Shown here: positions 7,852 to 12,773 of the stretch, in pieces
Numbering within the stretch: the first letter of the stretch is position 1
Layout of the letters: every line of letters starts with the position of its first letter
NCBI GenBank assembly: GCA_007124575.1
Contig: SLEW01000116.1
Span: 1-12,773 of the forward strand
Length of the DNA stretch: 12,773 nt
Origin: Bacteroidales bacterium
GTDB lineage: Bacteria > Bacteroidota > Bacteroidia > Bacteroidales > UBA7960
Reading direction: 5' to 3'
The notes under the pieces: generated by a model
The model's database searches: none
The model's input: the letters and a program-made list of their open reading frames with translations, nothing else
Told to the model about the DNA's origin: nothing
Program-made: the position numbers and the translations under genes

Positions 7852-7897
7852 GCCTGTTAAGCTATTAACGGTTTTTGGGATGACATGTTGCCCGGTA

Positions 7898-9382
7898 TTA
7901 ATCAAGGCCCAAGCCATAATAAGCCCTGGTACCATCCGGTGTCACACCTTCAATCAGCACGCCACCCGTTTTATCCTCCAGAATGGATGAGATGTCATTG
8001 GGATGATGTACTTCCTGGTTGTCAATATGTGTGATGATAAACCCCTGTCGAATTCCAGCATTTCCAAGCAAACCACGTGATAAACCGGCCACTCTTACAC
8101 CGTGTTCTATATTTAGTTGCTGCAATGTTTCTTCAGGCACTGTCTCAAAGCGTGCACCCAGCATCTCCGTAACCTCACGTTCGTCCCTTGTGACGCGGGC
8201 AATCTCTCCATAAACATTTTGCAGTGTAGCTGTAGTTTCTCTCTCCTGCCCATCACGATAGTAGGTTACCACAACGTCATCACCTGGACGTTTTCGTCCA
8301 ACAGCTTCGATGAGGTCTGACGGATTGCGTACTTCCGAATCATCAACCCTGAGAATGACATCGCCTTCCTGTATTCCTGCTTCTTTTGCTGCACTATTTT
8401 CGCCAACACGCTCCACATAGGCGCCCTGTATCACAGTAAGGCCACGCTGTCCGGCTTCCCGGCTGGTAAGCGGAGAAATGGTCACGCCCAGCATGCCACG
8501 TTGCACCTGGCCATATTCTGTCAGATCCTCTACTACCTTGCTGGCAATGTTGGCAGGAACAGCAAAGGAGTACCCTGCGAATGTGCCTGTGGTAGAGGCA
8601 ATGGCAGTATTAATACCAACCAGCTCCCCCCTGGTGTTTACCAAAGCACCTCCACTGTTGCCGCGGTTTACAGCAGCATCAGTTTGTATAAACGATTCAA
8701 TGGCCAATGTGTCAGTCAGAATGTTGATGTTTCGTCCTTTGGCGCTTACGATCCCAGCTGTAACGGTAGACTCCAGGTTAAAAGGGTTGCCAATGGCCAG
8801 CACCCACTCACCAACCAAAAGATTATCAGAGTCTCCGAATTCAAGATAGGGCAATCCTTCTTCGTCTATTTTTAACAAAGCAAGATCTGTAGTTGGATCC
8901 GTGCCCACCACCTCGGCTTCATACATCCGGTTGTCATTAAGGGTTATCTCTATCTTACTGGCATTGTCGATCACGTGATTATTGGTAATCACATAACCAT
9001 CCGGTGATAAGATTACACCGCTGCCGGAACCTATCGCAGGAGGTCGATCCGGTGATGGCCTCCTGCGGGGGCCAAAGAAGAAATCAAAGAAATCATCCGG
9101 CCCGAAAAAATCCTGTTGCGGGCTGCGCTGACGTTCAAATTCAGAACGAATGTGAACAACAGCATTTACTGTCATCTCCGAAACAACAGTAAAGTCAGGC
9201 AACCCAGATGCAAAATCTTCCAGGTGGTTAACCAATGCAGAGGGCACCCGTTCAGACCGATGAGGTATCACATGAGATACCTGGTGATAGTTCTGTTCCG
9301 GCGCAAAATACATTTGCTGAATCCCCAGAGCTGCCACTCCGCCAAGGACAGCCACGATGAAAAGACCCAAAAACTTCTTCAT
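7898..9382 (-). CDS. degP: HtrA/DegP-family serine protease-chaperone with two PDZ domains
   Basis: A 494-residue envelope quality-control protease that degrades or refolds damaged exported proteins. Residues 4-22 are hydrophobic, a signal peptide or N-terminal anchor with no obvious cleavage motif. The trypsin-like domain (about 65-285) has the triad His136 (ITNNHVID), Asp166 (DPTTDLALL) and Ser243 (NRGNSGGALVN). PDZ1 is at about 290-385 (RGMLGVTI, AGIQEGDVILRV) and PDZ2 at about 405-494 (AGIRQGFIITHI). A Phe-, Asp- and Pro-rich loop at 88-115 (DDFFDFFFGP) precedes the His strand; Phe-rich loops at this position are common in the family. The ATG at 9382 is preferred over the frame start at 9409, since MKKFLGLFIV is a typical exported N-terminus. 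Paralogues degP, degQ and degS cannot be told apart firmly here; two PDZ domains argue against degS. Confidence 0.94.
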   Translation of the reverse strand: MKKFLGLFIVAVLGGVAALGIQQMYFAPEQNYHQVSHVIPHRSERVPSALVNHLEDFASGLPDFTVVSEMTVNAVVHIRSEFERQRSPQQDFFGPDDFFDFFFGPRRRPSPDRPPAIGSGSGVILSPDGYVITNNHVIDNASKIEITLNDNRMYEAEVVGTDPTTDLALLKIDEEGLPYLEFGDSDNLLVGEWVLAIGNPFNLESTVTAGIVSAKGRNINILTDTLAIESFIQTDAAVNRGNSGGALVNTRGELVGINTAIASTTGTFAGYSFAVPANIASKVVEDLTEYGQVQRGMLGVTISPLTSREAGQRGLTVIQGAYVERVGENSAAKEAGIQEGDVILRVDDSEVRNPSDLIEAVGRKRPGDDVVVTYYRDGQERETTATLQNVYGEIARVTRDEREVTEMLGARFETVPEETLQQLNIEHGVRVAGLSRGLLGNAGIRQGFIITHIDNQEVHHPNDISSILEDKTGGVLIEGVTPDGTRAYYGLGLD

Positions 9383-9466
9383 AACAGCGTATGTTTTAAC
9401 TTTTAACAAAACTTATCGTCATATTGTTCGCTATTTTCCACAAACAGCCAGCATGTCATTAACTTC

Positions 9467-9474
9467 CAAACCTA
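9467..9474 (-). promoter_or_regulatory. Putative -7 promoter element upstream of the HtrA gene
   Basis: TAGGTTTG on the minus strand matches TAnnTTTG exactly and lies 84 bp before the HtrA ATG, giving a leader of about 75 nt. No TTTG or TTG is seen at the expected -33 distance. A second TTTTG closer to the gene does not fit the spacing. An extracytoplasmic stress sigma factor could use a different promoter that I would not recognise. Confidence 0.35.
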
Positions 9475-9539
9475 TTCTTATCAATAAACATGCCCTATAG
9501 CTACAATATTTCTTAATAAATTCTAAAATTCCCTGCGGC

Positions 9540-9556
9540 CATGCATACTGTGCATG
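9540..9556. repeat. Inverted repeat in the divergent htrA-dapF intergenic region
   Basis: CATGCA, a 5-nt spacer TACTG, then TGCATG form a perfect 6-bp inverted repeat. It lies roughly midway in the 271 bp between the two divergent start codons, outside both proposed -7 boxes. Its symmetry and place would suit a dimeric regulator binding site, but no partner site or regulator gene is seen, so this is only suggestive. The rest of this interval is AT-rich and shows nothing else I can name apart from the two promoters. Confidence 0.3.
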
Positions 9557-9625
9557 TATCTTGCCATTTGGTGCTGCCAGATTGTCACACCTGAGGTTTT
9601 TTATAACCTGTTTTCTATTTTTCGC

Positions 9626-9633
9626 TACATTTG
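9626..9633 (+). promoter_or_regulatory. Putative -7 promoter element of the dapF operon
   Basis: TACATTTG matches TAnnTTTG exactly and ends 20 bp before the dapF ATG, giving a short leader of about 15 nt. Only a T-run (9597-9602) is found near the -33 position. It also supports the 9654 start, since the longer open frame from 9561 would begin upstream of the promoter. Confidence 0.6.
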
Positions 9634-9653
9634 AACCAATAAAAGCAAGCGAC

Positions 9654-10478
9654 ATGCACATCCCATTTGAAAAATATCATGGCACTGGGAATGATTTCAT
9701 CATTATAGACAACCGCAAGCTGTTCTTTCCGCAAAACAGGAAAGAGAGTCAGGAACTTATCAACAGTATGTGCCACAGGCATTTCGGTATTGGCGCCGAT
9801 GGATTGATTTTGATACAGGATAGCCACGAGGCTGGTTTTCTGATGGATTATTATAATTCAGATGGATTGCTCGGAAGTTTTTGTGGCAACGGCAGCAGGT
9901 GCGCTGTGGCTTTCGCTTACCGAAATGACATCATCAAAGACACCAGCATAAGGTTTGCCGCGGCTGATGGGATACATCATGCTGATATTTATCCGGGCAC
10001 ACAAAAGTTGACAACGGTAGCCGTTACAATTAATGAAGTAACACCTCCTGAGCAGATTGACCAAAATTCTTATTTTGCTGATACGGGATCCCCGCACATG
10101 GTAGTATTTTTGGAAAATATCGACAGCCTCGATCTGGCGACGATCGGACCTAAGTTAAGACATGAAACAAGATGGAACCCGGAAGGTACAAATGTAAATT
10201 TTGTTGAACAATTGCAAAATGGCAAACTTTATGTAAGAACCTATGAGCGGGGCGTGGAAAACGAAACTTTGTCATGCGGAAGCGGTGTAGCAGCTTCGGC
10301 CATAGCAGCATCTGTCCATTATGGCAAAAACAGTAAATACATCGGGATATGTACTAAAGGAGGTGAGTTAAAAGTAATGTTTAACCCGCCATCGGCTGAT
10401 AAGCCAAACTTTCACCGTGTTATACTTGAAGGGCCAGCCAAATTGGTTTATCGCGGGGAGCTAATCCACAAAAAATAA
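9654..10478 (+). CDS. dapF: Diaminopimelate epimerase
   Basis: A 274-residue cytoplasmic enzyme, the usual family length. It interconverts LL- and meso-diaminopimelate with no cofactor, supplying meso-DAP for peptidoglycan and for lysine. The N-terminus MHIPFEKYHGTGNDFIIID is the DapF signature, which fixes the ATG at 9654. The two catalytic cysteines are Cys77 in FCGNGSRC and Cys208 in LSCGSGVAAS, with substrate-binding segments FGIGADG (44-50), DTGSPH (143-148) and YERGVENET (197-205). It is the first gene of a plus-strand run: a GNAT gene begins 6 bp after its stop and mltG follows. The frame open from 9561 adds a hydrophobic stretch with no counterpart in DapF and is taken as non-coding. 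Confidence 0.96.
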   Translation: MHIPFEKYHGTGNDFIIIDNRKLFFPQNRKESQELINSMCHRHFGIGADGLILIQDSHEAGFLMDYYNSDGLLGSFCGNGSRCAVAFAYRNDIIKDTSIRFAAADGIHHADIYPGTQKLTTVAVTINEVTPPEQIDQNSYFADTGSPHMVVFLENIDSLDLATIGPKLRHETRWNPEGTNVNFVEQLQNGKLYVRTYERGVENETLSCGSGVAASAIAASVHYGKNSKYIGICTKGGELKVMFNPPSADKPNFHRVILEGPAKLVYRGELIHKK

Positions 10479-10484
10479 CATCCT

Positions 10485-11003
10485 ATGAGCCTTTTAACAG
10501 GAAATAACATACGGATGCGTCCGGTTGAGATTGAAGACCTGGATATATTGTATCAATGGGAGAATGATGCAAAAAACTGGGTGGAAAGCAATCACCTCAA
10601 TCCCATTTCCCGCTTCTATCTTGAACAATATATTCTTAATGCAGACAATAACATATATACAGACAAGCAATTGCGTTTGATGATCGATAATCACGCGGGG
10701 ATAACCGTTGGGATCATTGATCTCTTTGACTTTGATCCGCACCATCGCCGGGCAGCGCTGGGTATCATCATCGGACCGGAACATCAGCGCAAGGGCTATG
10801 CATCCGAAGCCATTGAACTCATAATAGAATACGCACAAAGCACTCTTGAGCTAAAACAACTCTATTGTGGCATAGGAAGTGACAACCAGCGCAGCTTAAA
10901 CTTGTTTCAAAAGAAGGGCTTTAAGATCACCGGCACGCGAAAAGACTGGCGTATTTACCAAAACCGTTGGCATGACGAACATTTTTTGCAGCTATTATTT
11001 TAG
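10485..11003 (+). CDS. GNAT-family N-acetyltransferase (RimJ/RimL or SpeG-like)
   Basis: A 172-residue cytoplasmic protein of the acetyl-CoA-dependent GNAT superfamily. The N-terminus (IRMRPVEIEDLDILYQWEND) is the first strand and helix typical of RimJ/RimL-type members. The core IDLFDFDPHHRRAALGIIIG is followed by the acetyl-CoA pyrophosphate-binding turn QRKGYA (101-106), then the DNQRSLNLFQKKGF helix and strand (133-146). The pattern resembles spermidine acetyltransferase SpeG as well as ribosomal-protein acetyltransferases, so the acceptor could be a polyamine, a protein N-terminus, an amino acid or an antibiotic. It starts 6 bp after dapF, so it is almost certainly co-transcribed, but the context does not name the substrate. 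Confidence 0.87.
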   Translation: MSLLTGNNIRMRPVEIEDLDILYQWENDAKNWVESNHLNPISRFYLEQYILNADNNIYTDKQLRLMIDNHAGITVGIIDLFDFDPHHRRAALGIIIGPEHQRKGYASEAIELIIEYAQSTLELKQLYCGIGSDNQRSLNLFQKKGFKITGTRKDWRIYQNRWHDEHFLQLLF

Positions 11004-11053
11004 TTCAACGCAAAAAACGAAGCTCACAAAAACCATAATAACCGGAGCATAAC

Positions 11054-11061
11054 AGGTGAGG
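11054..11061 (+). promoter_or_regulatory. Shine-Dalgarno-like ribosome binding site of mltG
   Basis: AGGTGAGG lies 7 nt before the mltG ATG. A strong purine-rich site is notable because the other starts in this window have AT-rich leaders without one. It supports the start at 11069 and hints that mltG is translated independently of the upstream GNAT gene. Confidence 0.5.
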
Positions 11062-11068
11062 CAAAAAC

Positions 11069-12109
11069 ATGAAAGGACCACGATTACTGATAAAAATCAT
11101 ACTGGTAACAACGCTTACTGCGATCGTAGTGGCAGGCATTCTTTTTTACAGTTATGTATACGCGCCTAATGTAATCCTCGAGCCAAAAGAGCAGACCCAT
11201 CTGCATATCCCCTCTGGCAGCACATACGATGATGTATTGAAACTTTTAGAAGAACATGATTTTCTGCGCCATCCGGAACGCTTCCACTGGCTAGCGGTCA
11301 GAAAAAACTATCCGAATCGCATTATGGCAGGCAGGTACCTCATTGTTGACGGCATGAGTAATAATGAGCTTATTAATCTGCTCAGGTCAGGAGACCAAAG
11401 CCCGGTGAGGTTGACTTTCCACAACATCAGAACAAAGGAGGAGCTTGCGGGAAGGATTGCGGCCCAAATAGAAGCCGACTCTGCTGAAATCCGCAACGTA
11501 CTGGGCTGCCAGGAAACACTCAGCAACATTGGCATGGATACACTAACCATCAAATTGCTTTTTATCCCCAACACGTATGAGGTTTTCTGGAACACTTCCG
11601 CAGAGCAATTCTTGCAGCGGATGCAGCGCGAATACAATGCTTTTTGGTCTGAGCCACGAAAACAAAGAGCAGAGGAGATAGGTCTTTCTGAGGAAGAGGT
11701 GGGTGTACTGGCTTCCATAGTGCAAAGCGAAACAAACAAAAGAGAAGAGATGGCGCGGATTGCAGGAGTGTATATGAACCGGCTCAGAAGGAATATACCG
11801 CTGCAGGCGGACCCCACCGTGATATACGCCAAAGGTGATTTTTCCATTAGGCGGGTGCTGAACAGGCATCTGGAAATAGATTCTCCCTACAACACCTATA
11901 TGTATGCAGGATTGCCGCCCGGACCGATTAACTTCCCCGCTCCCCATGTGATGGATGCGGTTTTATATTACGAAGACCATGATTACCTGTATTTTAGCGC
12001 TAAAGCCGACTTTAGCGGTTATCATGTCTTTGCCAAAAGTTATGCCGATCACCTGGCCAATGCCAGGAAATATAGAAGAGCCCTGGACGAAAGGAATGTG
12101 TTCAGGTAG
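11069..12109 (+). CDS. mltG: Endolytic murein transglycosylase MltG (YceG-like)
   Basis: A 346-residue inner-membrane protein that cuts nascent glycan strands and is thought to set their length by ending polymerisation. Residues 7-30 are a single N-terminal membrane helix. Residues 44-95 are the LysM-like subdomain (HLHIPSGSTYDDVLKLL). The YceG catalytic domain has ASIVQSETN with the catalytic Glu221, then VYMNRLRRNIPLQADPTVIY (234-253), SPYNTYMYAGLPPGPINFP (272-290) and YLYFSAKADFSGYHVF (306-321), all matching the E. coli MltG pattern as I recall it. The ATG at 11069 gives the membrane anchor directly and has a good Shine-Dalgarno site. It lies 65 bp after the GNAT gene on the same strand, with no promoter seen between. 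Confidence 0.96.
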   Translation: MKGPRLLIKIILVTTLTAIVVAGILFYSYVYAPNVILEPKEQTHLHIPSGSTYDDVLKLLEEHDFLRHPERFHWLAVRKNYPNRIMAGRYLIVDGMSNNELINLLRSGDQSPVRLTFHNIRTKEELAGRIAAQIEADSAEIRNVLGCQETLSNIGMDTLTIKLLFIPNTYEVFWNTSAEQFLQRMQREYNAFWSEPRKQRAEEIGLSEEEVGVLASIVQSETNKREEMARIAGVYMNRLRRNIPLQADPTVIYAKGDFSIRRVLNRHLEIDSPYNTYMYAGLPPGPINFPAPHVMDAVLYYEDHDYLYFSAKADFSGYHVFAKSYADHLANARKYRRALDERNVFR

Positions 12110-12265
12110 AAAATGAGATGAACCCGGCACTTGCGAGCTCGGCAAAGCCAATCACCCATGTCGAAGATCACGATTATTTGTGAAAAGTGGATTCTTGACA
12201 TACAGAGGGGTGATTATGGACGCATGCAACGCCCTGGTTAGCAGAAACAAACAAAATTATAACCG
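12110..12265 (+). other. 156-bp intergenic region with an imperfect hairpin
   Basis: The gap between mltG and the mutase gene holds an imperfect hairpin (12126-12149): GGC and TTGC pair with GCAA and GCC around a GAGCTCG loop. It is not followed by a T-run, so it is not a clear terminator. No TAnnTTTG box is seen. A TTGACA at 12195 has no matching downstream element and is not the promoter style of this phylum. A 27-codon frame at 12158-12241 has no supporting signal. Confidence 0.4.
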
Positions 12266-12773
12266 ATGAAAAAAATTAAATTCGGCACAGATGGCTGGAG
12301 AGCCGTCATCGCCAAAGACTTTACCACAGACAACGTCGCACGTATTGCTGAAGGCACTGCACGCTGGGCTTTAAAACAGCAGAAAAACCCATCCATAGTG
12401 CTTGGTCACGATTGCAGGTTTGGAGGAGAACTTTTTGCAGAAACAGTGATTAAAGTATTATGCCACCACGGCATAAAAGTATACATGGCAGGGACTATCG
12501 CTTCAGCACCCATGGTAAGCATGGGCACACTCAAACACAGAAGTATCCTGGGGGTTTTTATCACAGCCAGCCACAATCCACCCGAATATAACGGTTACAA
12601 ATTAAAAGGCAGCTACGGAGGGCCACTCCTTGAACAAGAAGTGGGTGAGATAGAAGCCCTTATTCCAGATCATCCGCCGGAAGACAAAATGGAAATCCGC
12701 CTTGAAGAGCTGCAAAAAAAAGACTTGCTCGAATATGTTGACCTGGAGGGCATGTATATCGAACAGCTGCAAC
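12266..12773 (+). CDS. Phosphoglucomutase/phosphomannomutase family protein (3' end missing)
   Basis: The first 169 codons of an alpha-D-phosphohexomutase, open to the right edge. These enzymes move phosphate between C1 and C6 of glucose, mannose or glucosamine, feeding glycogen, cell-wall and surface-sugar precursors. The ATG at 12266 begins MKKIKFGTDGWRAVIAKDF, the usual N-terminus with the GTDGWR substrate loop (7-12). GHDCRF (47-52) follows, then the active-site phosphoserine Ser102 in FITASHNPPEYNGYK (98-112). Domain 1 is complete and domain 2 has begun; full members are about 450-580 residues. The wording GTDGWRA rather than GTDGIRG argues against GlmM, but substrate preference is decided by domains beyond the window. 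It sits 156 bp after mltG and may have its own promoter. Confidence 0.93.
   Translation, partial: MKKIKFGTDGWRAVIAKDFTTDNVARIAEGTARWALKQQKNPSIVLGHDCRFGGELFAETVIKVLCHHGIKVYMAGTIASAPMVSMGTLKHRSILGVFITASHNPPEYNGYKLKGSYGGPLLEQEVGEIEALIPDHPPEDKMEIRLEELQKKDLLEYVDLEGMYIEQLQ

Noticed and set aside
7853..7875. CC-T-GTTAA-GCTA-TTAAC-GG hairpin followed by TTTTT on the plus strand
   Set aside because: The T-run is on the plus strand while both flanking genes are on the minus strand, and the stem is short with a bulge; it does not terminate htrA in the needed direction.
9561..9653. 31-codon N-terminal extension of dapF resembling a signal peptide
   Set aside because: DapF is cytoplasmic, its conserved N-terminus begins at 9654, and the extension contains the likely -7 promoter box.
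12195..12200. TTGACA resembling a sigma70 -35 box
   Set aside because: No TATAAT-like element lies at 16-18 bp and Bacteroidota primary promoters do not use this hexamer.
12158..12241. 27-codon frame upstream of the mutase gene
   Set aside because: It has no ribosome binding site, no promoter box and no recognisable sequence; such short frames arise by chance.
1..12773. Search for CRISPR arrays, tRNA or rRNA genes, insertion sequences, toxin-antitoxin or defence genes
   Set aside because: None was seen; the window is densely filled with recognisable core and envelope genes, so I do not claim a new system.

Overview
This window looks like an ordinary chromosomal segment of a member of the Bacteroidota. 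Four independent signs agree. The first gene ends in a type IX secretion (T9SS) sorting domain. The primary sigma factor is the short 288-residue form without region 1.1. A DUF5606 protein, a family I know from this phylum, is present. Several upstream regions carry the Bacteroidota -7 element TAnnTTTG, and starts mostly lack a Shine-Dalgarno sequence. I cannot place it below phylum/class level. There are no RNA genes, insertion sequences, CRISPR arrays, integrases or phage genes, and the gene density is that of a core region.

Layout. Bases 3-2021 (+) hold the 3' part of a secreted Porphyromonas-type arginine/agmatine deiminase with Ig-like, PKD-like and InlB-like repeat domains plus a T9SS tail. 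Bases 2091-3645 (+) hold DUF5606 followed 16 bp later by pyrD (class 2 dihydroorotate dehydrogenase). Bases 3764-5005 (+) encode an exported two-domain retropepsin-like aspartyl protease with a C-terminal PDZ domain. It converges, with a 21-bp gap, on a minus-strand block: an exported 5'-nucleotidase/cyclic phosphodiesterase (5027-6790), rpoD (6886-7752) and an HtrA/DegP-type serine protease (7898-9382). A clear intrinsic terminator separates rpoD from the nucleotidase gene. A divergent intergenic region (9383-9653) leads to a plus-strand run: dapF, a GNAT acetyltransferase 6 bp later, and mltG. After a 156-bp gap comes the 5' part of a phosphohexomutase gene that runs off the right edge.

How the genes fit together. 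Two themes are visible. One is core supply: pyrimidines (pyrD), diaminopimelate/lysine for peptidoglycan (dapF), peptidoglycan chain termination (mltG), sugar phosphates (mutase) and housekeeping transcription (rpoD). The other is envelope and extracellular work: the T9SS-exported deiminase, the aspartyl protease-PDZ, the nucleotidase and HtrA.

I found no convincing new multi-gene system. The items most worth a second look are the deiminase with an extended tail, the PDZ-fused aspartyl protease with an altered second active-site motif, the DUF5606-pyrD linkage, and the regulatory DNA around rpoD and between htrA and dapF.
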